From NCBI GenBank assembly GCA_026645575.1, contig JAPKMW010000133.1:1-26139 (forward strand): a stretch of 26,139 nt of DNA, written 5' to 3'. The translations under genes and the position numbers were made by a program. This DNA comes from Caldilineaceae bacterium. Lineage in GTDB: Bacteria > Chloroflexota > Anaerolineae > Caldilineales > Caldilineaceae. The notes under the pieces were generated by a model. That model did no database searches and was not told where the DNA came from. It saw only the letters and a program-made list of their open reading frames with translations. Below, one piece after another: positions 8,230-16,868 of the stretch (position 1 is its first letter; every line of letters begins with the position of its first letter).

Positions 8230-10392
8230 TTACACCGCAATCAGTTGTTTTGCCCAACCGATCAATTGCTCTGCCTTTTCCGCTGTGTCCGCTTCCGTAA
8301 AGATGCGGAGCAGCGGTTCGGTGCCGGAGAAGCGTAGGAGCAACCAGTTATCATGTTCGAGATAAAATTTGATGCCATCCTGATACGAAACCCGTTGTAC
8401 GCGATGACCGGCAATGGCGTCAAGTTGAATCGTCGCCAGTTTACGCGGCACCATCACCTTCATCTCCGGCGTCGCCGGCAGGTTGACTTCCCGGCTGACC
8501 AAGTGCCCGATCCGGCCATAGATTTCCGCCAGCATTTCGGCCACCGTGCGCCCGGTGCGCGCAATCATCTCGACCACCAGGGCGCAGGCAAAGATGCCGT
8601 CCTTCCCCAGAATGTGACCACGAATGGTCAACCCGCCACTGCTCTCGCCAGCCAGCAGAACATTGTGCGCTTTCATGCTGGCAGCAATGTGTTTGAAGCC
8701 GACCGGTACTTCATAAAAAGGTTCGCCCAAGTGCGCAGCAAGGCGATCCAGCAGGTGGGTCGTCGCCAGGTTGCGGGTGATGCCGCCCCGTTGTCCACGA
8801 ATTTCGTGTAGGTAATAGTAGACCAGCAGCAACAGTTCGTTGGTGGTGATATAAGCGCCCCGATTGTCGATGATGGCAATACGGTCGGCGTCGCCATCCA
8901 TTGCCAGCCCCAAGTGATAGTTGCCCTCTTGCACCAGGGTAATCAATTGCGCCAATTCTTTGGGATCCGGCGCCGGGTTGCGACCGCCAAAGAGGGGGTC
9001 ATGACGGGCATGGATCGTATCGACTCGACAACGGGCTTCTGTCAGAATAATGCCCAACGTCACCTGGCCGACGCCGTGCATAGCGTCCAGCACCACGCAC
9101 AAACCGGCTTCGCGGATGCTCTGGAGATCAACCAGTGCCTCAACCGCATCGACGTAGGCATTGGTGTAATCGACCTCGTGCAGCAGGCCGCTGCGCCGGG
9201 CAACCGCCAACTCAACCTTGACCACTTGCTCCGGCGTCAACGAATTTGCTTCGTTTTCAATGGCCTTGGTTTGTTCATCCAGCGGCAAGGAGCCATCGGT
9301 GGCGAAAACCTTTAGCCCGTTCCACTGCGATGGATTGTGGCTGGCCGTAAACATGAGGCCGTAGGCGGCCTTTTCTTTCGCGGTGGCGTAGGTGATCAAC
9401 GGTGTTGGCGTGTCGCCTCGTTGAAACTTGACGCCAATATTGTTGCCGGCAAACACTTCAGCGGCGACTTGGGCAGCCGTATCGCTGAGGAAACGGCGGT
9501 CATACCCAATCACGACCCCGTCGCCCTCATGTCCATGCCGGATGACATCATTGGCCAGCGCTTGGCAAAGACGACGCACATTGTCGAGGGTGAAGCCTTC
9601 GCCGATTAAGGCGCGCCAGCCACCGGTGCCAAAGCGGATAATGTTATGTTCTTCCTCCCGCCGCGGTTGGAGTTGGCGCTTCTGTAGGATAAACGCCGCT
9701 TGCTCCAGATTTTCCTGTGAGTTAATGCCCAACAGTTCATCTTCATCGAGAAGCTGGTAATTGGTGACAACATGGCCGGCGCGCAGAATCTGACGGACAC
9801 AAGCCGTGAAGGGCAACGGGCCATCGCCCTGTGTACTCAGCCGTTGCAGGGCCGGCCAAAGCGCCCTTGTCTCGACCATGTAAGCGCCGACATTAAGTTC
9901 CTTGATCTGCCGTTCGTTGGCCGTGGCTTCGGCTTCCTCGACTACTTCGATGATCGCGCCGGTCGCGTCGCGCACAATGCGACCATAGGGCAAGGACTGG
10001 TTGCTGCGCGCCGTTAGTAGGCTTAGCCCCGCCCCCTTTAATTGATGGCGTGTGACCAGTCCTAAAATCGATGCCTCACTCAGCAACGCTGTGTCGCCAT
10101 AGAGAATCAGCACTGGGCCGTCATAGTCGCCTAGCGTCCGTTTGGCCTGTAAGACGGCATGGCCTGTGCCGCGCAAATCGGTCTGTTCCTCGTAATGAAA
10201 GTGGCTCCCCAAGTGTTGCGCCACCGCATCATCACAGCGGTGAACAATTACCACCACATCCGCTGGTTCGACAAAGGGACGCGCTAGATCGACCACATAG
10301 TCAATCAGTGCCCGATCGCCCAACTTCTGTAAAACCCACGGCGTCGTACTCGTATTCTGCTGGGAACCAGCCGCCAAAATAATCGCTTTCAT
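8230..10392 (-). CDS. Nucleotidyltransferase-like / phosphohexomutase fusion
   Basis: The 720-residue protein joins a GlmU-like sugar nucleotidyltransferase domain (1-240) to a complete alpha-D-phosphohexomutase (251-720). The mutase has its phosphoserine loop TASHNPSQWNG (349-359, Ser351), metal loop DGDADR (499-504), sugar loop GESSGG (582-587) and phosphate site RFSGTEP (687-693), so phosphoglucomutase or phosphomannomutase activity is likely. The first domain keeps EEQTDLRGTGHA (68-79), LYGDT (97-101), YGRIVRD (136-142), VVEEAEA (150-156), the NVG (167-169) and GIN (222-224) asparagines. Where GlmU has GxGTRM and PKVLH it reads GSQQNTSTTPWVLQKL (9-24): the essential Arg is absent and the Lys is Trp19. 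Catalysis by this domain is therefore doubtful. ATG 10392 follows AGGA by 7 nt. It is transcribed before galK. Confidence 0.87.
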   Translation of the reverse strand: MKAIILAAGSQQNTSTTPWVLQKLGDRALIDYVVDLARPFVEPADVVVIVHRCDDAVAQHLGSHFHYEEQTDLRGTGHAVLQAKRTLGDYDGPVLILYGDTALLSEASILGLVTRHQLKGAGLSLLTARSNQSLPYGRIVRDATGAIIEVVEEAEATANERQIKELNVGAYMVETRALWPALQRLSTQGDGPLPFTACVRQILRAGHVVTNYQLLDEDELLGINSQENLEQAAFILQKRQLQPRREEEHNIIRFGTGGWRALIGEGFTLDNVRRLCQALANDVIRHGHEGDGVVIGYDRRFLSDTAAQVAAEVFAGNNIGVKFQRGDTPTPLITYATAKEKAAYGLMFTASHNPSQWNGLKVFATDGSLPLDEQTKAIENEANSLTPEQVVKVELAVARRSGLLHEVDYTNAYVDAVEALVDLQSIREAGLCVVLDAMHGVGQVTLGIILTEARCRVDTIHARHDPLFGGRNPAPDPKELAQLITLVQEGNYHLGLAMDGDADRIAIIDNRGAYITTNELLLLVYYYLHEIRGQRGGITRNLATTHLLDRLAAHLGEPFYEVPVGFKHIAASMKAHNVLLAGESSGGLTIRGHILGKDGIFACALVVEMIARTGRTVAEMLAEIYGRIGHLVSREVNLPATPEMKVMVPRKLATIQLDAIAGHRVQRVSYQDGIKFYLEHDNWLLLRFSGTEPLLRIFTEADTAEKAEQLIGWAKQLIAV

Positions 10393-10403
10393 CTTGTCTT
10401 CCT

Positions 10404-10510
10404 GTCGCGTAGTCGATTGGTCGCGTAGTCAATTGTCCCGTAGGGACGGCTGAGTTTAGAGGGGAAAAAGATGATACCTTTCCCTAAACTCAAGTGTTCC
10501 TACGGGACAA
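10404..10510. repeat. Compound repeat: 16-bp tandem plus long hairpin reaching into a coding end
   Basis: Two 16-bp units (10404-10419 and 10420-10435) differ at one base and read as 8-mers beginning GTC. They run into a hairpin in which 10433-10446 pairs with 10497-10510 (one wobble) and an inner stem pairs TGAGTTTAG (10451-10459) with CTAAACTCA (10484-10492). The right arm contains the stop codon (10500-10502) and last codons of the isomerase gene. On the minus strand the hairpin could terminate the isomerase transcript. Confidence 0.75.
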
Positions 10511-11357
10511 AAGCTTGTTGCCACGCCTGTTGGAGGACGGCCACGCTCTTGGGCATCGCCGTTTCTGCCGCCTCGCCGCCTTCCATTTCAATCGAAACAT
10601 AGCCGGCGAACCCATGATTTAGCAAAATTTTGAAAATGCGCGTGTAATCCAAATCTAGCGTGTACCAGGTGCCGCCACCGGGGTAAGTTTTCGCATGAGC
10701 CAGCCAGACATGGGGCGCAATGCGTTCCATTGCCGCATACATATCCGGTTCAAAGAGGAAGTTGCCCATGTCGAGAATCGCCTTGAGCCAGGGCGAATTG
10801 ACCGTTTCGATGATGTAGGCCATGTCATTGGCGAAGGTGGTCAAGCCCCAGTGGTTTTCCAGCAAGAGCATGACGCCCCGCTTTTCGGCATGGGGTAGAC
10901 AGGCGTGGATGGCGTCGATGCACCATTTCATGCCATCGTCTTTCGTGTAGCCTTCCCACGGATCAACCCAGCCACGGGCTTTGATCAAATCATCAAAGCT
11001 GCCCTGTTTGCGCCAGCCGCCGGAGTTGACGCGAATCGAGCCGACGCCCAGGTCATGGGCCAGGTCGATACAATGGATGGTGTGGTCGATATGCTGTTGG
11101 CGTTCTTCGGCGCTTTCCCAGACAAAATCCTGGTGGATGCTCAGGTTGTAAATGTCGAGACCCAGATGAAAGGCGTGGCGCTTGAGCTTTTGAAAATAAC
11201 TGCTCTCCTCACTTGCCAACTGGCGTTGGAGGATCTCAATGCCATGTAGTCCCAGATTGTGGGCTGCATCGAGTACGGTTTCAATCGGGGTTTTTTCCGG
11301 TAAAAAGTGCCAGTAGGAGTAGGTGGAGGTGCCGAGACGTAGGGTTCGGTTAGTCAT
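10500..11357 (-). CDS. Sugar-phosphate isomerase/epimerase (xylose-isomerase-like TIM barrel)
   Basis: This 285-residue protein has the AP-endonuclease-2/xylose-isomerase-like TIM barrel. Probable metal ligands appear in order: Glu167 in LLLENHWG, Asp196 in ILDMGNF, His221 in LAHAKTY and Glu257 in SIEMEG. HGIEI (38-42) is the usual early strand with a ligand or substrate Glu. Such enzymes isomerise or epimerise keto-sugars or their phosphates; the exact substrate cannot be told. ATG 11357 overlaps the stop of the upstream P-loop kinase by 4 bp (ATGA), which suggests translational coupling, and an AG-rich stretch GAAAGAAGAAAG lies upstream. The last three residues, FVP, and the stop lie in the arm of a palindromic repeat, so the C-terminus may have been altered by repeat insertion. 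Confidence 0.85.
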   Translation of the reverse strand: MTNRTLRLGTSTYSYWHFLPEKTPIETVLDAAHNLGLHGIEILQRQLASEESSYFQKLKRHAFHLGLDIYNLSIHQDFVWESAEERQQHIDHTIHCIDLAHDLGVGSIRVNSGGWRKQGSFDDLIKARGWVDPWEGYTKDDGMKWCIDAIHACLPHAEKRGVMLLLENHWGLTTFANDMAYIIETVNSPWLKAILDMGNFLFEPDMYAAMERIAPHVWLAHAKTYPGGGTWYTLDLDYTRIFKILLNHGFAGYVSIEMEGGEAAETAMPKSVAVLQQAWQQAFVP

Positions 11358-11932
11358 ATTCTTTCTTCTTTCAGGCAGGCGCGAATTTGAGTTGTGACGA
11401 TGTGATAGTCGGCTAAAGTCAATTTGCCGGTGTCAACGGCGATCCGCTCACTTGCCACATCAACCCAGTCCAGTGGGCCTTGTTGCTGTAGATAAGTGGC
11501 ATAAGCATTGGGGCTACTGTCGTAGCGGTGAATGGGGTGGCGCTCACCGTGTTCGTGCCGTGCTTGATGGCGTTGCGCAATAATGAGTGGATCGGCCTCA
11601 CAACGCACTTGGATGATGCGTAACGGGTAGTGCGCCATCAATTGCTGCCAGCGGGGCGTAGCATAGGTGGGGGTAAAATTGCTCTCAACAATGTGGGTGA
11701 CATTGGCGCGCAACAACGACTCAACCAGGTGGTAAAGCAATTCCCAAGTGGCTGCGCCCAGCTTAAGCGACCATTCTTCGGTTGACCAACCCAGCGTATC
11801 GGCCAGTTTCTCTTTAATGCCATCGCGCCAGAGCAACGGCAGACTTAACTCCTGCGCCAAGTAATGGGCCAGCGTTGTCTTCCCGGTGGCTGGGTAGCCG
11901 GTGATGAGGATGACGGTGGTTGGTTTGTTCAT
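11354..11932 (-). CDS. P-loop kinase-like ATP-binding protein
   Basis: The 192-residue protein has a Walker A loop GYPATGKTT (12-20) directly after a hydrophobic strand. RDGIKEKL (36-43) and HIVESNF sit where small-molecule kinases of the gluconate-kinase/zeta-toxin/AAA_33 type hold substrate and Walker B residues. VRCEADPLIIAQRHQAR resembles their lid region with arginines. It probably phosphorylates a small metabolite or nucleotide, but the substrate is unknown. It starts 5 bp after the stop of the APH-like kinase gene and overlaps the isomerase start by 4 bp, so the three form one translationally linked unit. A zeta-toxin role is less likely, as no small antitoxin partner lies beside it. 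Confidence 0.75.
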   Translation of the reverse strand: MNKPTTVILITGYPATGKTTLAHYLAQELSLPLLWRDGIKEKLADTLGWSTEEWSLKLGAATWELLYHLVESLLRANVTHIVESNFTPTYATPRWQQLMAHYPLRIIQVRCEADPLIIAQRHQARHEHGERHPIHRYDSSPNAYATYLQQQGPLDWVDVASERIAVDTGKLTLADYHIVTTQIRACLKEERI

Positions 11933-11937
11933 GATGA

Positions 11938-12861
11938 TTAGGCAAAATGAATCGTCTGTTGCATGAATTGAGCCAGTCGTTCAGCATTGTACCCATCACC
12001 CGGCTCGTTGAGATACAGCCAGAAGCGATAAAAGGCCCGAAAGGGGGCAAAGGTCGGCAAGGCAAGATAGCTTTCATATCCCCGGCGGAAAGCAGCCGGC
12101 GCCGTGATGCATAATTCGAGTGTACTCAATTCCCATTCACGGGGACCGATGACATAGGCGTCCAAATCAACAACGCCGCTGATCTGCTGTTGGTCATAGA
12201 CAAACTGGTTGCCCGAAATATCGGTCATGATCAAGGCGGCGCTGCTAAAGAGCGCGTTGGCGTTCCTGGTGGCCGCCAGGTGGTCGAGATGTTCATGCAA
12301 TGGGGAGCAATCGGCCCAGAAACGCTGGATGGTCTGGCGCATGACGGCCATCATCATGGGCTGAAAGTCCGCTTGGGGCCGCAGCGGCGACATCAACAGA
12401 TTGCCAAAGCCGGCATCGGGTTGCGCATGGAGATAGCCGATAAACTGCCCAAGTTGATAATGCAACGCCTCTCCGCTGGGAAACTCATCGGGGTCATGCG
12501 CTGTGCCGGCCAGGTGGGTAAGCACGACAAAGGGGGCATCCAACACACCGGCATTGGCTTCAACATGAATGACTTGAGGAACGGGGATAATGGTTTGCTG
12601 CCGAAGACGTTCGCTCACGCTGCGCACCGTTGCCAGTTGGGTGACGCTGTTGATGCCAAAGAGCGCCTCCATCTGCTGCCAGAAGGGGGAGATCGTTTCC
12701 CGCACCTGCTTTGGTTGCTTCACCACATAGCGCCGTCCCGCCGCTGTCGTCACCCCATAGACTCGATTCGAGCCATAGGGGACGCCAATGGGCCGGAGGG
12801 CGGCTATATCGTCGTGGAGGGTCTGACGCAGGATCTGGGCAAGCGGTTGAACATCGATCAT
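11938..12861 (-). CDS. APH-like phosphotransferase
   Basis: This 307-residue protein is related to aminoglycoside phosphotransferase/choline kinase-like enzymes. Visible features are an N-lobe lysine in RRYVVKQPK (43-51, Lys48), a hinge-like FVVLTHLAGT (111-120), a catalytic-loop equivalent IMTDISGNQFV (211-221) and a metal-loop DLDAYVIGPREWEL (232-245). The usual HGDxxxxN catalytic loop is altered to MTDISGN: Asp214 and Asn218 remain but the His and Gly are gone. It probably phosphorylates a small molecule; antibiotic resistance should not be assumed. ATG 12861 follows AGGTGA. It lies 11 bp after the DUF2283 gene and 5 bp before the P-loop kinase gene. Confidence 0.72.
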   Translation of the reverse strand: MIDVQPLAQILRQTLHDDIAALRPIGVPYGSNRVYGVTTAAGRRYVVKQPKQVRETISPFWQQMEALFGINSVTQLATVRSVSERLRQQTIIPVPQVIHVEANAGVLDAPFVVLTHLAGTAHDPDEFPSGEALHYQLGQFIGYLHAQPDAGFGNLLMSPLRPQADFQPMMMAVMRQTIQRFWADCSPLHEHLDHLAATRNANALFSSAALIMTDISGNQFVYDQQQISGVVDLDAYVIGPREWELSTLELCITAPAAFRRGYESYLALPTFAPFRAFYRFWLYLNEPGDGYNAERLAQFMQQTIHFA

Positions 12862-12872
12862 CGGTCACCTGT

Positions 12873-13118
12873 TCAGGCTGGCGCAAGGTGGGGTGATTTT
12901 TCGGTATGAAAGGCAAAGGCGACCAAGGGCAGCGCAGTTACTTCCAGTTTGGATAGATCGATGTGCTGGCTGGGGTCTTCGATCTCAATCCCGATCACCT
13001 GATTATGTTCATCATAATTCAGTACAATCGACGGTGCAATTTCCTCTGACTCCGTACTTACTCCTGCCTGGAGGGTGATATATAGCATATCCGTTTCTGG
13101 GTAATATTGAAAAGTCAT
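12873..13118 (-). CDS. DUF2283 family protein
   Basis: The 81-residue protein opens with YYPETDMLYITL and continues with a SEEIAPSIVLNYDEHNQVIGIEIEDPS-type middle (about residues 24-50), the pattern of DUF2283. This family of small acidic beta proteins is often encoded beside DUF4258 or other toxin-antitoxin-like genes, and its molecular role is not established. Here it follows the broken DUF5615 gene by 6 bp and precedes the APH-like kinase by 11 bp. ATG 13118 has only a weak ribosome-binding site. It may be an accessory or antitoxin-like member of the DUF433/DUF5615 module, but that is inference from position. Confidence 0.8.
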   Translation of the reverse strand: MTFQYYPETDMLYITLQAGVSTESEEIAPSIVLNYDEHNQVIGIEIEDPSQHIDLSKLEVTALPLVAFAFHTEKSPHLAPA

Positions 13119-13124
13119 CTGCTT

Positions 13125-13441
13125 TTAGATCGAGATTTCCCGGTAATCGCCTGGTTTCACCTCAGCAATAACCATACGAATTTTGTCTATATGTAAACGA
13201 ATCTTGGGCCATGAGGTTGATCGAAGAACAAGGATGGCAATTTGTCGATCCGTAAGCTTTTGCTGGTAGCGGAGGTTCTGATCGGTGGTAATCAGGGGTT
13301 GATAACCAGCTTATTCCGCTGCGCTAAGTAAATTTCCATTGGTCAGTGTTGACCATCCCTGTTCGTAAGCTGTATCAACTTGATGGCCCAGGAGTTGCCG
13401 GCGAAGTGGGCAGGTGTGCCTTGATCAAAGAGAATTTTCAT
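13125..13441 (-). pseudogene. Broken DUF5615 (PIN-like) toxin-type gene
   Basis: From ATG 13441 the reading starts MKILFDQGTPAHF, the usual N-terminus of DUF5615 PIN-like proteins, and then loses frame. In the next frame it continues RRQLLGHQVDTAYEQGW, then STLTNGNLLSAAE, an in-frame TAA (13313-13311), AGYQPLITTDQNLRYQQ and LTDRQIAILVL, ending at TAA 13127-13125. Family members usually have Gln before AGY, so the TAA fits a CAA-to-TAA change. One missing base near codon 13 and one nonsense codon therefore disable it. It starts 2 bp after the stop of the DUF433 gene, the standard arrangement of the DUF433-DUF5615 toxin-antitoxin-like pair. Confidence 0.85.
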
Positions 13442-13443
13442 GG

Positions 13444-13665
13444 TTAGACTGCGACTGCCAAAGAAGTTAGTTCGTAGTTGAGGACTGCTTCAACCTGAGA
13501 ACGTTTAACACCGGGGAACCATGCTAGAAATTCTTCGACAGTAGCGCCATCGCGCAAGTTTTCAAATAGGGCAGAAACTGGAACACGCGTGCCACGAAAA
13601 ACCCATGCTCCACCTAGCTTATCAGGGTTGCGTTCAACTGCATCAAGCGTTTCCCACTGCTTCAT
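13444..13665 (-). CDS. DUF433 antitoxin-like protein
   Basis: The 73-residue protein reads MKQWETLDAVERNPDKLGG, then WVFRGTRVPVSALFENLRDG and TVEEFLAWFPGVKRSQVEAV, the DUF433 pattern: a short N-terminal strand region, the G-TRVPV signature and a helix-turn-helix-like C-terminal half. In DUF433-DUF5615 pairs it is regarded as the antitoxin. I start at ATG 13665, preceded by AAAGG. A GTG at 13707 would add 14 residues but lies only 5 bp from a TATAAT box. The partner gene downstream is broken, so this is probably an orphan. Confidence 0.85.
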   Translation of the reverse strand: MKQWETLDAVERNPDKLGGAWVFRGTRVPVSALFENLRDGATVEEFLAWFPGVKRSQVEAVLNYELTSLAVAV

Positions 13666-13712
13666 AAGCTCTGCCTTTCCTTTATATTCCAAACGATTCA
13701 ATGTCACTGTTT

Positions 13713-13718
13713 ATTATA
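13713..13718 (-). promoter_or_regulatory. Candidate -10 box of the DUF433 gene
   Basis: A perfect TATAAT on the minus strand occupies 13718-13713. It lies about 48 bp upstream of ATG 13665 and would place the transcript start near 13706. No clear -35 hexamer is seen at 17 bp. Confidence 0.4.
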
Positions 13719-13765
13719 CTGGATAGACCACTTTTTCCCTATTTGACTTTAGTTTATCTGCTGTA

Positions 13766-14758
13766 TCAATGAATTTTAACTGCTTGCCCGCTCTCTGCCG
13801 AACGATAGGCCGCCAGTGCTACTTCCAGCGCCCGCAGACCGTCTACTCCCGTAATCGACGGTTGGCGACCCGTCCGGATCATGTCGATAAAGTCAGCGAC
13901 CAGCCCCAAATCCATATTGCTGCCCCAGTGACGCCAATGGGTCTTGCCCGCCTTGTTGGAGCTAACCGACAGATGTTGACGGAACGCGTCCACCAACACC
14001 AGCCCCTTTTCCGCCGTTACCTCGATCTTGACATCGCCCCAAGTGGTGTAGCTTTTGGGTCGCGACCAACTGGTGTCGAGCGTGCCATAGATGCCGTTGC
14101 TCAGGGAAAAGGAGAGCAACCCGACATCATCAATGCCCAAGTCGGGATGAAGCAAGTTGTAGCCAATTTCGGCGTAGACTTCGGTGACTTCCGCACCCCA
14201 GAACCAACGTAGCAGATCGATGACATGAACAGTGTGGTCGATCACAGCACCGCCCCCTGCTAACACCTTGTCCACAAACCAGCCACCAGGCATGGAGCCG
14301 TGGTTGGTTGTCTGCACGGCAAACACCTTGCCCAGTTCACCGGTGTCCAGCGTCTTTTTTAACCATTGAATGGGCGGTGAAAAGCGCACGGGAAAGGCGA
14401 TCTGTAATTTCGTGTTGGTGCGTTGACAAATGTCAATCATCGCTTGGCCATCTTCGGCGGTGGTAGCAATTGGTTTTTCACACAAGATATGGGCTGTGCG
14501 ACCGGCGGCCAATTCAACCAAGGGACGATGTTTGGCATTTTCAGCGCAGATCATCACACCATCCAGCCCTTGATCCAACAGCGCATTGGCCTCGGCAAAG
14601 AAAGGAACGCTATAGCGTTGGGCAGCCGCATTGCCGCGTTGTAGGTCGTCATCATAGATGCCGGCCAGGGTGACGCCGGACATGTTCGGCAGCGTTGAAG
14701 CGTAGCTATATGCGTGGCCGTGGGCCAAACTCATAATACCAAGTTTAAGTTGTTTCAT
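13766..14758 (-). CDS. Gfo/Idh/MocA family oxidoreductase
   Basis: This 330-residue NAD(P)-dependent oxidoreductase lacks the classical GxGxxG and instead has LGIMSLAHGHAYSYA (6-20), as a subgroup of this superfamily does. CEKPIA (93-98) is the EKP motif, and GGGAVIDHTVHVIDLLRW in the substrate domain holds the catalytic-type His. It ends close to the family's typical C-terminus (AYRSAESGQAVKIH). I chose ATG 14758, which lies 8 nt after GGGAG. The ATG at 14764 leaves only 2 nt. It follows the Gfo/HhH fusion gene by 14 bp and is probably last in that operon. The substrate is unknown; clustering of three such enzymes suggests a multistep sugar or inositol oxidation route. Confidence 0.85.
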   Translation of the reverse strand: MKQLKLGIMSLAHGHAYSYASTLPNMSGVTLAGIYDDDLQRGNAAAQRYSVPFFAEANALLDQGLDGVMICAENAKHRPLVELAAGRTAHILCEKPIATTAEDGQAMIDICQRTNTKLQIAFPVRFSPPIQWLKKTLDTGELGKVFAVQTTNHGSMPGGWFVDKVLAGGGAVIDHTVHVIDLLRWFWGAEVTEVYAEIGYNLLHPDLGIDDVGLLSFSLSNGIYGTLDTSWSRPKSYTTWGDVKIEVTAEKGLVLVDAFRQHLSVSSNKAGKTHWRHWGSNMDLGLVADFIDMIRTGRQPSITGVDGLRALEVALAAYRSAESGQAVKIH

Positions 14759-14772
14759 CGTCATTGCTCCCG

Positions 14773-16437
14773 CTACGAGCCATTCTCATTGGATTTTGCC
14801 ATATAACGCCAAATGCTGTGATCCAGTGTAGAAAGCGGTACATCTAGCAACTGTGCAACTTCACTCACCAAGCGGTGTGCCACCTCATAAGTTACGTTCT
14901 TGAACCCTGCATTCGCCAAGAAGTTGTAGATGTGACGATCAATCGCAACACTTTGCGCACCCACTAAGATTTGTAAATAGTCAACGCTTTTCGGCCCGAT
15001 GCCATGAATTGCGCGCAATTTTGCCCGGTTTGCCTCCTGTTGGAGCCAGTGTATCACCTCTGTTTCGACTTCTAACCCTTCATTTGTTAGAAATTCCGTC
15101 AATTGGAGCAGCGTATTCGGTTTGCGACCTGGCTGCCAGTTCAATAATTTTTCTGGTGTTTCTCGTTTGAGTAGCGCAAGAAAGCCACTCGTGGTGCGCG
15201 CTTCGGGGAATTGATGGAGAATCTGTTGAACTCTCGGTTTTACCACAGTGGCATAAGTTACCCCTGCTTGGAGAACCGTATCAGTCAAGGTCGCTCCCAT
15301 ATGGTCATAATGTCCATCGTAAGAGTTGACGAACTCAAAATCGGCGAGACCTTTGATGTACTGAGCCAGTTGCTGTGCTGGCTCAGTAACAGCGATGGTT
15401 ATAGGCGGGGTTGTTGGTGCATTTGTCGCTAGATTAGGTTGTTGTTCAAAAGTGGCAATCTCAACCGGTTTGCCGGTGCGCACCGACTCAATCGCCGCCA
15501 GCGCGACCTTGACCGCCATCAGTCCATCGCGTGGCGTTACCCGCATTGGTTCGCCCGTTTCCAAGCAGTGCAAGAAATGGGCCAGTTCAGCTTTATAGGG
15601 GTTAATGTCAGCGCCAAAGGGACTGAAGGTGGTGCGGGTTCGACCATTGCCGGCTTCGTTGAGCAGGATGTTGGTAATCGGCGCTTCGCCTTCGGAATCC
15701 CACTCGATCATCCCTTCCTCGCCGGAAATTTCCAGCCGCGTGCGCCAGTGCGTTGCTGGGCCGGCCCAACTAGCCTCAATGTGGCCGACGGCGCCGCTAG
15801 TAAAACGCAAGGTGATCAATGCATGATCCCGCTCCGGCTGGCCGGCAAAGGTCAAGCCACGGGCAAAGACTCGTTCAACCTCGCCCATGCACCAGCGGTG
15901 AAAGTCAATATCATGGATGCCGACATCAAGAATCACGCCGCCGCTTTTCGCAAAGTTGCCGTAAAAGCTGCCTAGCGTGCGGGGAAAAGCGCCGGCGCGA
16001 ATGGTGCGGATGACCCCCGGTTTGCCGATGGCGCCGCTGTCGATCACTGCTTTGGCATTAGCAAATTCGGGGAAGAAGCGCACCACTTGCGCTACAAAGA
16101 GCGGAACGTCAGCCTTTTCACAGGCTTCGACCATGATTTCACAATCGCGCAAATGGCGCGCCAACGGCTTTTCGCAAACCATCGGTTTGCCGGCGGCGGC
16201 GGTGGCTAAGACATTGTCCTTGTGCGCCGCGGCGGGCGTGCAAATATCGACAATGTCCACACTATCAAAAAACTCGTCCAGCGACGTACATGCCTTGCCG
16301 CCATAGTGATCGGCGGCGCGTTGCGCCATCTCTGGACGCAGATCATAATGGGCCGCAATGGTCACCGGCAACCCTTGCCAACCGGCCAGATGTACCTGGG
16401 CAATCGCGCCAGGGCCGAGGATACCAACCCGTTTCAT
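14773..16437 (-). CDS. Gfo/Idh/MocA oxidoreductase fused to an HhH-GPD DNA-glycosylase-like domain
   Basis: The 554-residue protein has two unrelated parts. Residues 1-328 are a full Gfo/Idh/MocA oxidoreductase: GILGPGAIAQVH (5-16), CEKPLA (88-93), and GGVILDVGIHDIDFHRW (166-182) with the catalytic-type His175, ending in the typical ESVRTGKPVEIA. After a Thr/Pro-rich linker (331-350), residues 351-554 resemble an endonuclease III-type HhH-GPD fold: LRAIHGIGPKSVDY (474-487) is the helix-hairpin-helix with Lys483, and SVAIDRHIYNFL (496-507) supplies Asp500. The 17-residue Lys-Asp spacing is close to the 18 of E. coli Nth (Lys120, Asp138). No Fe-S cysteine cluster follows. The frame is continuous. 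The 3' part looks AT-richer by eye, as if joined later. Its start overlaps the upstream gene by 4 bp (ATGA). DNA glycosylase activity is inference. Confidence 0.82.
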   Translation of the reverse strand: MKRVGILGPGAIAQVHLAGWQGLPVTIAAHYDLRPEMAQRAADHYGGKACTSLDEFFDSVDIVDICTPAAAHKDNVLATAAAGKPMVCEKPLARHLRDCEIMVEACEKADVPLFVAQVVRFFPEFANAKAVIDSGAIGKPGVIRTIRAGAFPRTLGSFYGNFAKSGGVILDVGIHDIDFHRWCMGEVERVFARGLTFAGQPERDHALITLRFTSGAVGHIEASWAGPATHWRTRLEISGEEGMIEWDSEGEAPITNILLNEAGNGRTRTTFSPFGADINPYKAELAHFLHCLETGEPMRVTPRDGLMAVKVALAAIESVRTGKPVEIATFEQQPNLATNAPTTPPITIAVTEPAQQLAQYIKGLADFEFVNSYDGHYDHMGATLTDTVLQAGVTYATVVKPRVQQILHQFPEARTTSGFLALLKRETPEKLLNWQPGRKPNTLLQLTEFLTNEGLEVETEVIHWLQQEANRAKLRAIHGIGPKSVDYLQILVGAQSVAIDRHIYNFLANAGFKNVTYEVAHRLVSEVAQLLDVPLSTLDHSIWRYMAKSNENGS

Positions 16438-16868
16438 GTAGATATTTTTACCTTTGGTTGTTGGGCAATCACATCATTAAAAATTTGATAAAACTCTTGA
16501 AAATTTTCAATTTGGATGATTGCTTTGTGGAGTGCCATAAAAGCATTTTCATCCTCAATTGCACTTATGGCCTGTTCGATCTTCTGATAAACAGACAACG
16601 GTGGATCGTATCGCCACGCAATTGAGTGGAGCAAGGTATTGCGATGGGTTGTATTACGCTCTTCTGCACGAACCTCGCGTAGAAAGGGCGTATTCATCAG
16701 TAAGCCTTCTTCTTTCACCAATTTTCTGATCATTTGGACTATCTCCTGATCACCGATCAACGCAATCAAAGCTGCCAGCAAGTGGCGGCGCACCTCTTCG
16801 TTCTCCACTGCCTCTATTTGCTCAATCACTTGCGGGATGACGGTAGTCGGATCGTCAATTTTTGTCAA
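16434..16868 (-). CDS. Rpn/PD-(D/E)XK-type protein, C-terminal remnant
   Basis: The 144-residue frame begins at TTG 16868 and has no full-length match that I recognise. The segment EEVRRHLLAALIALIGDQE followed by LLMNTPFLREVRAEER (about 57-72) resembles the C-terminal half of Rpn-family (recombination-promoting nuclease/putative transposase) proteins, which carry a similar LLDTPFxRxLREE stretch. The rest is predicted helical. The TTG overlaps the stop of an upstream 55-residue fragment in another frame that looks like the N-terminus of the same family. I infer an internal deletion and frameshift in one gene. The end overlaps the Gfo/HhH start by 4 bp (ATGA), so its translation may still feed the next gene. 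Confidence 0.5.
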   Translation of the reverse strand: MTKIDDPTTVIPQVIEQIEAVENEEVRRHLLAALIALIGDQEIVQMIRKLVKEEGLLMNTPFLREVRAEERNTTHRNTLLHSIAWRYDPPLSVYQKIEQAISAIEDENAFMALHKAIIQIENFQEFYQIFNDVIAQQPKVKIST